Positions 1 to 9,222 of a stretch of DNA of 64,000 nt are shown in pieces. The stretch lies in contig NZ_AAEW02000006.1 in assembly GCF_000167355.1 (NCBI RefSeq), positions 156,577-220,576 of the forward strand, written 5' to 3'. This stretch comes from Desulfuromonas acetoxidans DSM 684. GTDB lineage: Bacteria; Desulfobacterota; Desulfuromonadia; Desulfuromonadales; Desulfuromonadaceae. The notes under the pieces were generated by a model. That model saw only the letters and a list, made by a program, of their open reading frames with translations. It was not told where the DNA came from and made no database searches. Numbering within the stretch: position 1 is the first letter of the stretch; every line of letters begins with the position of its first letter. A program made the translations under genes and the position numbers.

Positions 1-159
1 CTGAGTTCGAAAAACCTCTGAATAGTCCAGAGAGCATTCAATCACCAGGTTTTCAGCCCAACTACTCCAGCCTGAACCGAGAATAATCGCCGTCTCACAG
101 GGAGCGACCCCGGCCAGGCGCGGATGCCATGCGGCGGGTTTTGCCGACGGTCCAACCAT
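1..159 (-). CDS. Purine nucleoside phosphorylase, N-terminal part (cut by window edge)
   Basis: Partial gene: 53 codons from ATG at 159 run in frame off the left edge. Residues 23-28 read AIILGS followed by GW, the N-terminal phosphate-binding loop of the PNP/MTAP family (usually IILGSGLG), and the text after it (LDYSEVF) fits the family's I/L-x-Y-x-E-I-P region. PNPs of this family phosphorolyse purine nucleosides in salvage. The start overlaps the stop of the TPR lipoprotein gene by one base (TGATG), so the two are translationally coupled. The unusual GW in place of GL, and the missing remainder, keep the call tentative as to substrate. Confidence 0.7.
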   Translation of the reverse strand, partial: MVGPSAKPAAWHPRLAGVAPCETAIILGSGWSSWAENLVIECSLDYSEVFRTQ

Positions 160-914
160 CAGGACGGATCCTGTAACAGCTTCAGATATTCACGCGCTTT
201 GTCACCGCGTTCAGTGCCGTCTTCACGGTTGGCCACCTCACGGAATTGTTCAGCAGCCGCCTCATTATCCTCCAGGTAGAGATAACACTCACCGAGCATC
301 AGACGCGCTGCAGAGAACTCCGGGGCCAACTTCAAGACTTTTTTCAACTGCGTGCGGGCCAAGTCATATTTCGCCATCCGCATATAGGTCTGGGCCTGCA
401 ACGCCATGATGCCGGTACTGCCTGGCGCGCTTTCAAGGGCTTCGTTAAACGCCAGAATCGCTTTGATATAATTGCCGCCACGTTGATAGGCCAAGCCTAG
501 GCCTGTCAGAGAGCGCACCCGGAAGGGGAACAGCAGGTTGTCCGACACCTTGCGAAACAGGTGGGCGGCATCATCCCAACGCTGCATATCCAGGTACAGG
601 GCGGCCAGGTTATTCTCAACATTGGGGTTATCGGGATCCAACAAAAGAGATTCTTTGAAATGTTGTTCCGACAGCTCGTAGGCGCGTTTACCATAATACG
701 CTTCTGCCAAGTTAGCCTGAATAGCGGCATCATCCGGTGCCAGTTTTTCTGCCGTCAGCAATTCGTTCAGGGCTTTGCTGTATTCTTTCCTCGCCAGATA
801 GGATTGCCCCATCTTGTGGTGAGCACGCACTTCATCTTTCGGTTTTGTCGTCGGGCCACAACCGCCGACAACAAGGGCAACCATCAGCACACTCCAGACA
901 ATCAGACGCATCAT
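159..914 (-). CDS. TPR-repeat lipoprotein (PilF/PilW-like)
   Basis: 251 residues. The N-terminus is a lipoprotein signal with lipobox VGGC (Cys19), so the mature protein should be anchored to a membrane facing the periplasm. The rest is a string of about six tetratricopeptide repeats (for example residues 31-64, 65-98, 133-166 and 167-200), a protein-interaction scaffold. The layout (lipobox plus about six TPRs, about 250 aa) matches PilF/PilW type IV pilus stability proteins, but no pilus gene is next to it here, so that role is inferred. A GGGAG ribosome site lies 5 bp before the ATG at 914. It sits between pfkB and the PNP gene on the same strand, 147 bp after pfkB. Confidence 0.75.
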   Translation of the reverse strand: MMRLIVWSVLMVALVVGGCGPTTKPKDEVRAHHKMGQSYLARKEYSKALNELLTAEKLAPDDAAIQANLAEAYYGKRAYELSEQHFKESLLLDPDNPNVENNLAALYLDMQRWDDAAHLFRKVSDNLLFPFRVRSLTGLGLAYQRGGNYIKAILAFNEALESAPGSTGIMALQAQTYMRMAKYDLARTQLKKVLKLAPEFSAARLMLGECYLYLEDNEAAAEQFREVANREDGTERGDKAREYLKLLQDPS

Positions 915-1061
915 TAAGACTCCCGTTCTGGTAGGTCACTATACAAATTTTTCTTGACACAAGAGTAACCCATATCACATGAGAATAAGCCACCCTTATG
1001 AAGAAACCAACCACGGTCACAACCCATGCCACCATTGAGTGACATATTCTGTTGTACCGGG

Positions 1062-1976
1062 TTATTCATCAATTCCGGAAAAACGGGTCAACAACTGGAA
1101 TTTACGGTAACGGTCCTCAATCTCCGCATATTCCAAACTCTTCATCCGTTCCAGACTGAACATCTCAACATTGAACGATGCCATAACACTACCGAAAATG
1201 ATTGCCTGACGCATGGCGGCATCAGACATATCCTGCACGCCTGCCAGATAGCCCATAAAACCACCGGCAAAAGTATCACCGGCTCCGGTGGGATCAAAAA
1301 CATTCTCCAGAGGATACGCCGGAGCCGAGAACACGCCATGCTCGGTAAACATCAGGGCACCATACTCGCCCCGTTTTACCACCAGAGTTTTCGGTCCCAT
1401 GTCCAGAACCTTCTGTGCTGCTTTCACCACATTGGCCTCAGCGGCCAGTTGGCGTACTTCACCTTCGTTGATCAGCAGCACATCAACATATTTGAGAGTA
1501 TTTATCAGGGCATCACGCTTGCCCTCAATCCAGAAGTTCATGGTGTCACAGGCCACCAGTTTAGGCCGCACCACCTGCTTGAGAACATCCAGTTGCAGCT
1601 CGGGATCAATGTTGGCGAGAAAAACGTAATCCGCATCAAGATAAGCTTCCGGCAACTGCGGGCTGAAACTGGCAAACACATTGAGCTGGGTATCAAGGGT
1701 GGTAGCTTCATTGAGGTCATAACCGTAGCTGCCGGCCCAGCGGAAAGTTTTTCCTGGTGCCGTGGTCAGTCCGGTCAGGTCAATATTTCGCGAACGCAGG
1801 AAATCAACATGTTCGGAAGGAAAATCCTCACCAACCACAGCCACCAGATTCACATCGGTAAAAAAACTCGCCGACGTCGAAAAATAGGTGCCCGAGCCGC
1901 CCAAAACATCATCCGCTTTACCAAACGGGGTCTCAACACTGTCAAAGGCAACGGACCCAACGACCAGAATACTCAT
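1062..1976 (-). CDS. PfkB-family sugar/nucleoside kinase
   Basis: 304 residues, normal for the ribokinase (PfkB) family. The C-terminal signature DPTGAGDTFAGGF occupies residues 228-240, with Asp234 as the expected catalytic base and the GAGD anion hole. The N-terminus shows the family's GGSGTYFS substrate-lid region at about 26-33. The kinase would phosphorylate a sugar or nucleoside hydroxyl with ATP; the exact substrate cannot be read from the sequence. Its ATG overlaps the stop of mtnP by 4 bp (ATGA) and a PNP gene lies downstream, so a purine nucleoside or ribose-type substrate released by the neighbouring phosphorylases is a reasonable inference. Confidence 0.85.
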   Translation of the reverse strand: MSILVVGSVAFDSVETPFGKADDVLGGSGTYFSTSASFFTDVNLVAVVGEDFPSEHVDFLRSRNIDLTGLTTAPGKTFRWAGSYGYDLNEATTLDTQLNVFASFSPQLPEAYLDADYVFLANIDPELQLDVLKQVVRPKLVACDTMNFWIEGKRDALINTLKYVDVLLINEGEVRQLAAEANVVKAAQKVLDMGPKTLVVKRGEYGALMFTEHGVFSAPAYPLENVFDPTGAGDTFAGGFMGYLAGVQDMSDAAMRQAIIFGSVMASFNVEMFSLERMKSLEYAEIEDRYRKFQLLTRFSGIDE

Positions 1977-2845
1977 GACTTTTCCTCCAGATAATGCCCG
2001 AGCAACAGATCAAGACGTTGACGGGTTGCCGCCGGAATTTGACCGGGATCGGTCATCACCGCATATTTCAGTGCCTCGCCACAACCGCAGGCTTTTTTCT
2101 CTCCAATCAACGTGGCCGCTTCCGCAACAATTTTTTTTGCCATGGCCACATTTTGATGGATCACTTCGATAACAGCCTCAACAGACACGTCGTCGTGATC
2201 CTGATGCCAGCAATCATAATCGGTGGCCAGCGCCACCGTGGCATAGCAGATTTCCGCTTCGCGGGCCAACCGTGCTTCGGGAAGGTTGGTCATACCGATA
2301 ACGTCAACACCCCAACTGCGAAATACCAGCGATTCGGCGCGGGTCGAAAAGTTCGGCCCTTCGATACAGATGTAGGTTCCCCCGTTATGCACAGTCGCTC
2401 CGGCCTTGTGCGCAGCATCGTGAATAATCTCGGACAACGACGGACACACCGGGTCAGCAAACTGAATATGACCGACAACGCCGTCACCAAAAAAGGTCGA
2501 TGCCCGTTTGGTGGTACGATCGAAAAACTGGTCGGGGATAACAATATGACCGGGAACAATCTCTTCTTTCATACTGCCAACCGCAGACACCGAGATAATC
2601 TGTTCCACCCCGAGCATCTTCATCCCATAAATATTAGCCCGATACGGCACTTCCGAGGGCAACAGGCGATGGCCACGCCCATGGCGCGGTAAAAACACCA
2701 ACTTTACATCACCGAGCATACCGGTAATATAGGCATCCGAAGGTTCTCCAAAAGGGGTCTGCAGGCGAACTTCCTCCACCTGTTGCAGGTTTTCCATTTC
2801 ATACAGGCCGCTGCCGCCGATCACTCCTATCACCGCTTGCGCCAT
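1973..2845 (-). CDS. mtnP: S-methyl-5'-thioadenosine phosphorylase
   Basis: 290 residues from ATG at 2845 (an in-frame extension to 3040 would run into rlmN and is not credible; the protein starts at MAQAVIGVIGGSG). It has the phosphate-binding IGGSG at 9-13, RHGRGH at about 54-59, and the long family signature ending NLPEARLAREAEICYATVAL followed by TDYDCW. The TDYDCW end separates MTA phosphorylases from ordinary PNPs. It cleaves methylthioadenosine, the by-product of polyamine synthesis, to adenine and methylthioribose 1-phosphate. AguA/AguB at 29-31 kb show that this cell makes putrescine, which fits. It overlaps pfkB by 4 bp. Confidence 0.92.
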   Translation of the reverse strand: MAQAVIGVIGGSGLYEMENLQQVEEVRLQTPFGEPSDAYITGMLGDVKLVFLPRHGRGHRLLPSEVPYRANIYGMKMLGVEQIISVSAVGSMKEEIVPGHIVIPDQFFDRTTKRASTFFGDGVVGHIQFADPVCPSLSEIIHDAAHKAGATVHNGGTYICIEGPNFSTRAESLVFRSWGVDVIGMTNLPEARLAREAEICYATVALATDYDCWHQDHDDVSVEAVIEVIHQNVAMAKKIVAEAATLIGEKKACGCGEALKYAVMTDPGQIPAATRQRLDLLLGHYLEEKS

Positions 2846-2879
2846 GTCATTCTCCTTGGTTGGTCGCATATTATTTTTG

Positions 2880-3908
2880 TTATGACTGTTTTTCCAATTT
2901 CCCTTTGAGCTGTCCACACGCCGCCGAAATATCCTGCCCTTTACTGGCTCGCCGGATTGCCACGATATCCCGGTTGAGCAGGTAGGTCTGAAACGCCTCA
3001 ATGGTTGCTTGGTCCGGGCAACGGTAAGGGCTACCCTCATGCTCGTTAAACGGAATCAGATTAATCTTGCCACGAATGCCGTGCATCAATTTGACCAGCC
3101 GTTTAGCATCGGCCAATGAATCATTGAGATCCCGGATAAGGATATATTCGAAGGTGATCCGCCGATGAGACGCCATGGGAAAGCGGCGGCAGGCATCCAT
3201 CAACTCTTCGAGAGGATAACGGCGATTAATCGGCATCAGCTTGTCACGTACCTCATTGGTGGTTGCATTGAGTGATACCGCCAGGTTGACGACAATCCGT
3301 TCGCCCAATTCCTTCATCTGCGGCACCAGACCACAGGTGGATAACGTCACTTTGCGCGAGCTGTAATCAAACCCGGCTGCCGCGTAAAAGATCTTCAGAG
3401 CCCGCACCACATTGTCAAGGTTATGCAGCGGTTCCCCCATACCCATCAGAACGATATTATTGATCGAGCCCTCTTTGGCCACAGCACACACCTGATTGAC
3501 AATCTCAGCAGCGGTGAGGTTGCGGATGAAACCAAAAGAACCGGTCACGCAAAAATCGCAATCCATGGCGCAACCAACCTGGGAGGAAATGCACAGGGTC
3601 GATCGGTCATTGTCCATGGGGATGCGCACCGTCTCGATACTTTGACCGTCGTCAAGACGAAACAGATATTTACGCGTGCCGTCGGCGCTGGTTTCCACCA
3701 CTTCAGGTTGCCAATCGGAGATGTATGATTTTTCTTTAAGCTCCGCGCGCAGCGTTTTGGACAGATCGGTCATTTCGTCGAGATCTGTGACGCCACGCTT
3801 ATAAATCCAGCGCAGCAACTGCTCACAGCGAAAACGCTCTTTGCCCATACCGGATAAAAACTCAAGAAGTTCGTCAGGGCTGAAATTTTTCAGATCAAGC
3901 TTTTCCAC
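2880..3908 (-). CDS. rlmN: Dual-specificity 23S rRNA/tRNA adenine-C2 methyltransferase RlmN
   Basis: 342 residues, typical for RlmN. The radical-SAM cluster cysteines are in the CAMDCDFC motif (C113, C117, C120). The C-terminal ISAACGQL carries the cysteine (about C331) that forms the covalent RNA intermediate. RlmN methylates A2503 of 23S rRNA and A37 of some tRNAs. The start codon is GTG at 3908. It follows ndk at 131 bp and is followed by mtnP after 34 bp, so it probably shares a transcript with mtnP-pfkB. Confidence 0.95.
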   Translation of the reverse strand: MEKLDLKNFSPDELLEFLSGMGKERFRCEQLLRWIYKRGVTDLDEMTDLSKTLRAELKEKSYISDWQPEVVETSADGTRKYLFRLDDGQSIETVRIPMDNDRSTLCISSQVGCAMDCDFCVTGSFGFIRNLTAAEIVNQVCAVAKEGSINNIVLMGMGEPLHNLDNVVRALKIFYAAAGFDYSSRKVTLSTCGLVPQMKELGERIVVNLAVSLNATTNEVRDKLMPINRRYPLEELMDACRRFPMASHRRITFEYILIRDLNDSLADAKRLVKLMHGIRGKINLIPFNEHEGSPYRCPDQATIEAFQTYLLNRDIVAIRRASKGQDISAACGQLKGKLEKQS

Positions 3909-3970
3909 ATTACCACTTTCAAAAACAGTCCGTTATCCATCATATGACAGGTTCACCGACGAATCCCATC

Positions 3971-4010
3971 AGAATTAAAAAAGCCCTCCGGATTGTATCC
4001 GAAGGGCTTC
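3971..4010 (-). terminator. Rho-independent terminator after ndk
   Basis: Inverted repeat AAGCCCTCCGGA (3981-3992) and TCCGAAGGGCTT (3998-4009) with a 5-base loop and one G-U-type mismatch. Read on the minus strand it is followed by TTTTAATTCT. It lies 30 bp after the ndk stop, so it would separate ndk from rlmN. Confidence 0.85.
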
Positions 4011-4039
4011 GATTACTCAAGGCTTACCGGGAGCTCTTC

Positions 4040-4453
4040 TTACAGCAGCTCCAAGCCGTTGAAGAAGTAAGACAGCTCAAAAGCAGCTGTTTCCGGAGCA
4101 TCGGAACCGTGGGTAGCATTCTCGCCAATGCTGCTACCGAATTCGCGGCGCAGCGTACCTTCAGCAGCTTCGGCCGGATTGGTGGCACCCATAAGATCAC
4201 GCCATTTGGCAATGGCATTGTCCGCTTCAAGAGCCATAACAACGCAGGGACCACTGCTCATAAAATCAGTCAACTCGCCAAAGAAGGGGCGCTCTTTATG
4301 CACATAGTAGAAACCTTCAGCTTCAACTTTGCTCATATAGAGTTTTTTCAGACCAACAATCTTAAAACCTTCTTCGTAAATGCGGGCAATGATTTTACCG
4401 GCAGATCCAGCGGCGAATGCATCAGGCTTGATGATAGCAAAAGTTCTTTCCAT
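4040..4453 (-). CDS. ndk: Nucleoside diphosphate kinase
   Basis: 137 residues, the usual bacterial length. The N-terminus [11 protein letters not shown] and the active-site block [12 protein letters not shown] (catalytic His115, phosphorylated during the ping-pong reaction) are diagnostic. It balances NTP and dNTP pools using ATP. A monocistronic unit is likely because a terminator-like hairpin lies upstream at 4511-4535 and a strong one downstream at 3981-4009. Confidence 0.96.
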   Translation of the reverse strand: MERTFAIIKPDAFAAGSAGKIIARIYEEGFKIVGLKKLYMSKVEAEGFYYVHKERPFFGELTDFMSSGPCVVMALEADNAIAKWRDLMGATNPAEAAEGTLRREFGSSIGENATHGSDAPETAAFELSYFFNGLELL

Positions 4454-4510
4454 GGTGGGCGATCCTCCAAATCATGAACGTTATCGTTAAATATCCAATC
4501 AGAAAGCAGG

Positions 4511-4535
4511 CTTTTAGCATCACCGCTGCTAAAAG
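4511..4535 (-). terminator. Probable terminator after the PAS-GGDEF gene
   Basis: Perfect 9-bp stem CTTTTAGCA (4511-4519) and TGCTAAAAG (4527-4535), loop of 7. It lies 12 bp past the stop of the PAS-GGDEF gene when read on the minus strand. The following T stretch is weak (CCTGCTTTCT), so termination efficiency is uncertain. Confidence 0.5.
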
Positions 4536-4546
4536 TCAAGCCCGGA

Positions 4547-5446
4547 TCAACCCCAGAAGGTCACTTGATTGCGCCCCATCTCCTTGGAACGTTCCAGCGC
4601 TTTTTCCACTCGGTCCATCAATTGATCCATGGTCTCATTTTCTTCAATCGTTACAGCACCGATGCTGACCGTCATGGCAATAGGCAGATCAAGACACGGC
4701 TCACGACGAATAATATCCAGCACCATGTTGGCGACTTTCATCGTCGACTTGCGATTCGAGTAGGACAACAGAATCATGAACTTGTCCCCTTCGATCCGCC
4801 CCAGAATATCCGCACGACGCAATGAGGACCGCAACCGCTTCACCAACCACTGCAACACTTTGTCACCGGTTGAACGGCCATAGGCATCATTGAATTGCTT
4901 GAAATAGTCGACATCAAGAGCCAGAACAGAGAACGGTGTCTTGTAGCGCTTGAACCGGAACCATTCACGATCCATGGCGTCCATAAACGCCTGACGGTTG
5001 GGAATGCCTGTCAAGGCATCCAGGTGGGTCTGACGCCGCAACTCGCTGTTGAGTTCGCGCATCTCAAGCATTTCCGTAGCATCGGAAAAAGTCTCAACTG
5101 CGCCAACCACTTTACCATTAGCGTCAAACACGGCACTGGTTTTAACAAAGATCGGCAAGCGACGCCCATCCTTGTGTGCGACAAATACCAGTTTTTCCTG
5201 AGGCAGACCGGTATCAATGCAGGTCTTCAGCGGACAATAGTTTTCACACAAGGGCACATTCTTGACATCCACATGATGCAAGGGACCATCCTTGCACAGA
5301 GAGCCAATCACTTCTTCCGCCGCATATCCGGTCAGCTGTTCCGCTGCGTTATTCCAATATAAAATCCGTCTGTCCGTATCGGCAAAATAAACCGGCTCAG
5401 ACAGGTTATCCAAAATCTGCTTATAGCTGGACGAATCAATAGTCAT
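4547..5446 (-). CDS. PAS domain protein with degenerate GGDEF domain
   Basis: 299 residues from ATG 5446, which has GAGGG 7 bp upstream; an upstream in-frame extension to 5476 lacks that spacing. Residues 10-125 form a PAS-PAC sensor with a cysteine-rich insert (PLCENYCPLKTC, 65-76). Residues 140-298 are a GGDEF fold: DVDYFKQFND (178-187) is intact, but the signature is EGDKF at 219-223 instead of GG(D/E)EF. The upstream inhibitory site RxxD (R210, D213), five residues before the signature, is kept. Loss of the first Gly and replacement of the metal-binding Glu by Lys suggest that it no longer makes c-di-GMP and may instead bind it. No transmembrane segment is seen, so it is cytoplasmic. Confidence 0.85.
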   Translation of the reverse strand: MTIDSSSYKQILDNLSEPVYFADTDRRILYWNNAAEQLTGYAAEEVIGSLCKDGPLHHVDVKNVPLCENYCPLKTCIDTGLPQEKLVFVAHKDGRRLPIFVKTSAVFDANGKVVGAVETFSDATEMLEMRELNSELRRQTHLDALTGIPNRQAFMDAMDREWFRFKRYKTPFSVLALDVDYFKQFNDAYGRSTGDKVLQWLVKRLRSSLRRADILGRIEGDKFMILLSYSNRKSTMKVANMVLDIIRREPCLDLPIAMTVSIGAVTIEENETMDQLMDRVEKALERSKEMGRNQVTFWG

Positions 5447-5560
5447 TGGCATTCCCTCTGTCAGACACGCTTTCACATGAAATTCTATCGTTAATTAAGA
5501 CTGTCAATTCATTGACAAATTTTCTTATACCACACCTGGAGGCCGGGCACCAGTACGATA

Positions 5561-6148
5561 TTACAGTGATTTCAGTGCGGCAACAACTTTTTGCAACGCC
5601 TGTCCACGGTGACTGATCCGATTCTTCTCATCCAGCGGCAACTCTGCCATGGTACAACCGTGGGATTCGACAAAGAACAACGGGTCATAGCCAAACCCGC
5701 CCTGGCCTTGAGCCTGGTCAAGAATCCGGCCTTCAATACGCCCCTCAAACAACTGACAGTCGTCATCAGGGGTACACAGAGCCATCACGCACCAAAACGC
5801 CGCCTGTCGTCGCGGTTCAGGCACACCAGCCAATTCCTCGATTAACAACGCATTATTCTGGGCATCCGTGGAACCCTCGCCGGCATAACGGGCTGAATAA
5901 ACCCCAGGGCGACCATCCAGAGCAGCAACCGTCAGTCCGGAATCATCGGCCAAACACAGCATGCCGGTCTGCCGGGCAATGGCAAGGGCTTTCTTGTGGG
6001 CGTTATCAGCAAAGGTCTCGCCATCCTCCTGCGCTGGGACCAAGTCGGCAAAGGAGTCCATGCCGACCACCTCAATGCCACAATCCGCCAGAACACGGCG
6101 GATCTCTTTCAACTTCCCCTGATTCTGTGTCGCCACAACCAACTGCAT
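5561..6148 (-). CDS. rdgB: XTP/dITP diphosphatase (RdgB/HAM1 family)
   Basis: 195 residues. Motifs of the Ham1 family are present: [10 protein letters not shown] near the N-terminus (substrate pocket), ADDSGL at about 67-72 (metal-binding Asp), GFGYDPLFF and the C-terminal SHRGQAL. The enzyme removes deaminated purine nucleotides (dITP, XTP) from the pool. It starts 2 bp after the rph stop; rph-rdgB pairing is a common bacterial arrangement and supports both calls. Confidence 0.95.
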   Translation of the reverse strand: MQLVVATQNQGKLKEIRRVLADCGIEVVGMDSFADLVPAQEDGETFADNAHKKALAIARQTGMLCLADDSGLTVAALDGRPGVYSARYAGEGSTDAQNNALLIEELAGVPEPRRQAAFWCVMALCTPDDDCQLFEGRIEGRILDQAQGQGGFGYDPLFFVESHGCTMAELPLDEKNRISHRGQALQKVVAALKSL

Positions 6149-6150
6149 GG

Positions 6151-6873
6151 TTACCCCTCCAGAGCTGCCCGCTGCATTCCGGCCAATTCAGCACACCCCT
6201 TCATGGCCAGTGCACGCATGGCATCAAGCTGCTGGGCAGTAAAGGGTTCGGCTTCCGCTGTCCCCTGAACTTCAACAAAGGCACCGGAACCGGTCATGAC
6301 GATATTCATATCAACATCGGCCTTGGAGTCTTCGCCATAATTCAGATCGAGCAACGGCTGGCCATCGACAATACCGACACTGATGGCGGCCAACGAATCT
6401 TTAAGCGGAGAAACCGTCAACACACCGTCGCGCAGCAGACCATTCACGGCCTCAGCCAACGCCACATAAGCTCCGGTAATGGAAGCGGTACGCGTACCGC
6501 CATCGGCCTGAAGCACATCACAATCCAGCCGGATGGTCCGTTCGCCAAGAGCATCAAAATCGATCACGGCGCGTAACGCACGACCGATAAGCCGTTGAAT
6601 TTCATGGGTGCGCCCCCCGACTTTGCCACGCGCAGCTTCTCGAGAATTACGGCTGTGGGTTGCTCTGGGCAGCATGGCATATTCCGCCGTGACCCAGCCG
6701 CGCCCTTCACCACGCATAAATGGAGGCACACTCTCCTCAACCGTGGCATTACACAACACAACAGTATCGCCAAAGGAGACCAACACAGAGCCTTCTGCAT
6801 AGCGGGTATAACCACGTTGAAAAGTTACCGGACGTAATTGATCGGGTTGACGTTGATCGGCACGTATCATCAT
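6151..6873 (-). CDS. rph: Ribonuclease PH
   Basis: 240 residues from the ATG at 6873, chosen because GGGAG lies 8 bp upstream and the protein then begins MMIRADQR like other RNase PH proteins; an in-frame ATG at 6903 would add ten unrelated residues. Family motifs: [18 protein letters not shown] (phosphate and tRNA binding), and [20 protein letters not shown] in the core. It is a phosphate-dependent 3'-5' exonuclease that trims tRNA 3' ends. Followed directly by rdgB. Confidence 0.95.
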   Translation of the reverse strand: MMIRADQRQPDQLRPVTFQRGYTRYAEGSVLVSFGDTVVLCNATVEESVPPFMRGEGRGWVTAEYAMLPRATHSRNSREAARGKVGGRTHEIQRLIGRALRAVIDFDALGERTIRLDCDVLQADGGTRTASITGAYVALAEAVNGLLRDGVLTVSPLKDSLAAISVGIVDGQPLLDLNYGEDSKADVDMNIVMTGSGAFVEVQGTAEAEPFTAQQLDAMRALAMKGCAELAGMQRAALEG

Positions 6874-6987
6874 TATCGAACTCCCGGCGTCCTGCGACGC
6901 CATGATTTATTTAGGATTAAGGTTGTTTCTTTTTGTGAACACGCTCTTGAAAAAGCACGACTTTAAATAGTGATCCCAACCAAGGGT

Positions 6988-8052
6988 TCAAGGCTGAGAA
7001 GCAAATTTCTGCAAACCGGCAAACAATGCGGCGGCAAGTCGGGCCTGACCATCTTCACGGGTTAACAGATCGTAATCTCCCTGATGGGACAGATAACCCA
7101 ATTCGATCAAAACCGTCGGCAGGTCACCAGGCACCAGAGGCAACAACGGCGCCTGCGTCACTTCCTGCACCTGAAATCCAGCGTCGCGCAACGCCTCGCT
7201 CAAACGCAGCGCCAGCATCATGCTGCTCGGTTTGTCTTGAGCCGATGGCATTGACGCACTGAAACTGTCCTCACCGGGACGCACATAGAGGTGAATGCCA
7301 TGCGGCTGCGGACTTAACGAGGCCTGGGCATGCAACAACAAAAAGGCATCGACGTTATCGTGGCGCGCGCTCTGTAAATGCTGATCAAAACTGAGAGAAT
7401 AATCGTCGTTGCGGCTGAGATAAACCGGAATGCCCAGCTTCATTTTCACCTGTTTTTCCAGATGTTGGGCAACATCGAGAACAATATTTTTCTCTTTGAC
7501 ACCGTTGAGGCCGATGGCACCGGTTTCTTCGCCACCATGTCCGGGATCAATGGCCACAGCACGCAGAGCCGGTTCGGTGCTCGCTTTCTTCTTCTGCAGC
7601 AAAAAAGCAAATAATTTATCCAGGGCACCTTCAGATGATTCCGGAACCGCGAGTTCAGGATCCAGATTGCGATAATAAAGGGCATAGGGCAAAAGAGTGC
7701 CCAGCTGTTCAAGGACAAAATTTTCACTGACCCGTAAACGGCCGTCAATAAAACGTGCCGGGTGGGTGATCGGCAAAAAGCGTTCTCCCAATTTCAGATA
7801 CTGTCCACCGGGGAAAAAAGTGGCTTTACCGGACGGTGTCGAAATCACATACTGATGCGCCACGGAATTCCAATACCCACGCAAACCCAAGGCCGGAAGC
7901 ACATCGTCAATGGCCAGATACGGCATCCCCTGATGATGATAAACTTCGGATAATAGTTGCGGGGGCTTGCCTTCACGGGACAGCTCAACCGCGGCAAAAC
8001 ACGCCTGGGATGTCCACAGCAGTACAATCAGCACCAGTAAAAAACGACGCAT
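6988..8052 (-). CDS. Exported N-acetylmuramoyl-L-alanine amidase (Amidase_3)
   Basis: 354 residues. A signal peptide covers about 1-20 (cleavage near CFA-AVE). Residues 21-130 form an N-terminal domain resembling the stalk/copper-amine-oxidase-like modules found before Amidase_3 domains; residues 163-350 are the zinc amidase: DPGHGG with His172, Glu187 in the KEKN segment, His241 in LLLHAQ and a C-terminal glutamate in VLIELGYLSH. The enzyme cuts the amide between MurNAc and L-Ala of peptidoglycan in the periplasm, normally for daughter-cell separation. The middle motif LLLHAQ replaces the usual SIHAN, keeping the histidine. It lies upstream of rph. Confidence 0.88.
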   Translation of the reverse strand: MRRFLLVLIVLLWTSQACFAAVELSREGKPPQLLSEVYHHQGMPYLAIDDVLPALGLRGYWNSVAHQYVISTPSGKATFFPGGQYLKLGERFLPITHPARFIDGRLRVSENFVLEQLGTLLPYALYYRNLDPELAVPESSEGALDKLFAFLLQKKKASTEPALRAVAIDPGHGGEETGAIGLNGVKEKNIVLDVAQHLEKQVKMKLGIPVYLSRNDDYSLSFDQHLQSARHDNVDAFLLLHAQASLSPQPHGIHLYVRPGEDSFSASMPSAQDKPSSMMLALRLSEALRDAGFQVQEVTQAPLLPLVPGDLPTVLIELGYLSHQGDYDLLTREDGQARLAAALFAGLQKFASQP

Positions 8053-8177
8053 GGTTCAACCATCAACGAAATAGTTTGATTCATGAAACCAGGAGTGGAA
8101 ACCAAGAGGAAAGAACAACACTGTTATCCGGGTCCTGATTGCGAAAGAGGTCATCTTATACACCGCTCTACGCGCTG

Positions 8178-9221
8178 TCAATTGTTGCAGTCACCAGCCA
8201 GCAGGCGTCGCCCTTTGACCGGTTCATAGTCCAACTCTTTGAGCAGGCGCTTGATCAAGGTGTTCTCAAGTTCTTTCTGAACAGCACGATTCCCCGTCAT
8301 CGGCCGAATTTGTCCACCGGCAATCATGCCGTGACCGCCCGCAGAACCAAGCCCCTCAACAACGGTGCGGATAATTTTCCCGGCAAACAGCTCTTCGCGA
8401 TCCAGACGGAGCGACAACACCTCCTCCTGATCACAGCAGCCCATGCCGAGCACAACGCCAACCCCCTCCATGCGCAACAAAAAGTCGGCCATCTCGGCTA
8501 CCATATCGGGATGATCCACCTCGAACAGATTAAACACCAACACATCATGGAAAATGCGTGCCGATTCCAGTGCTCGGTTAAAATTGAGAAAATAGTTACG
8601 TGGCACTTTGGCATGAGCGATATCGAAGAGAATACGGTTATTACTCAGGCTGAGCAGCTCCTGATAGGCTTTACGATCCGGGGGAAACCATTCACGTCCC
8701 AGGTCTTGTGTTTCGGAACGGATGGCGTAAAACATGGCCGTGGCCAAGCGGGTTCCCAGGTAAACATCGTGGGCAAGAAGGTATTCGTAAAGAATCGTGG
8801 CGCAAGCACCGTAATCGTTACGGATATCAACAAGCATATTGTCCGCCACCTCGACCCGTTGCGGATGGTGATCGACAATAATATCAACCCGGCAATCATC
8901 CGGCAGTGTACTGTTACCGGTTCCCGGCTGACTGTCCACCATGCACACCACATCATACTGACACCGGTCAATTTTGTTCATCGGTACCACATTGATTTCA
9001 AGCTTTTCAACCATGGTACGATTTTCCCGCCGACCAACAATTCCGCCACTGGCAATCACCGCATTTTGCCCGGCTTTCACCAGAAACAGGTGACTCAAAG
9101 CATAGGCGGCGGCCAACGCATCCGGGTCCGGATTGTCGTGGGCAACAATCAAGACATTGCGCTTACCACGAACCTTTTCGATCATCCGTTCACTGATTTC
9201 CAGTGAGCGCTGCAAATCCAT
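8178..9221 (-). CDS. DHH-family phosphoesterase (NrnA-like)
   Basis: 347 residues from ATG 9221, which has GAGGGG 6-7 bp upstream; a longer in-frame start at 9236 or 9326 would run further into the upstream gene. Motif I AHDNPDPDALAAA (residues 28-40) and motif III VDHHPQR (about 116-122) give the DHH metal centre; GSAGGHGMIAGG near the C-terminus is the DHHA1 substrate-binding motif. The closest known functions are nanoRNA and pAp hydrolysis (NrnA type) or cyclic dinucleotide cleavage; there is no N-terminal membrane, PAS or GGDEF part as in GdpP. Overlaps or abuts the end of the SLOG gene (stop at 9223). Confidence 0.85.
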   Translation of the reverse strand: MDLQRSLEISERMIEKVRGKRNVLIVAHDNPDPDALAAAYALSHLFLVKAGQNAVIASGGIVGRRENRTMVEKLEINVVPMNKIDRCQYDVVCMVDSQPGTGNSTLPDDCRVDIIVDHHPQRVEVADNMLVDIRNDYGACATILYEYLLAHDVYLGTRLATAMFYAIRSETQDLGREWFPPDRKAYQELLSLSNNRILFDIAHAKVPRNYFLNFNRALESARIFHDVLVFNLFEVDHPDMVAEMADFLLRMEGVGVVLGMGCCDQEEVLSLRLDREELFAGKIIRTVVEGLGSAGGHGMIAGGQIRPMTGNRAVQKELENTLIKRLLKELDYEPVKGRRLLAGDCNN

Positions 9222-9222
9222 T

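Noticed and set aside
246..917. Open frames on the plus strand across the TPR lipoprotein
   Set aside because: Antisense shadows of a gene with clear TPR repeats and lipobox; no ribosome sites or family motifs.
1026..1994. 322-codon plus-strand frame opposite the PfkB kinase
   Set aside because: Exact antisense of a well-supported kinase; composition is not protein-like and it has no motif.
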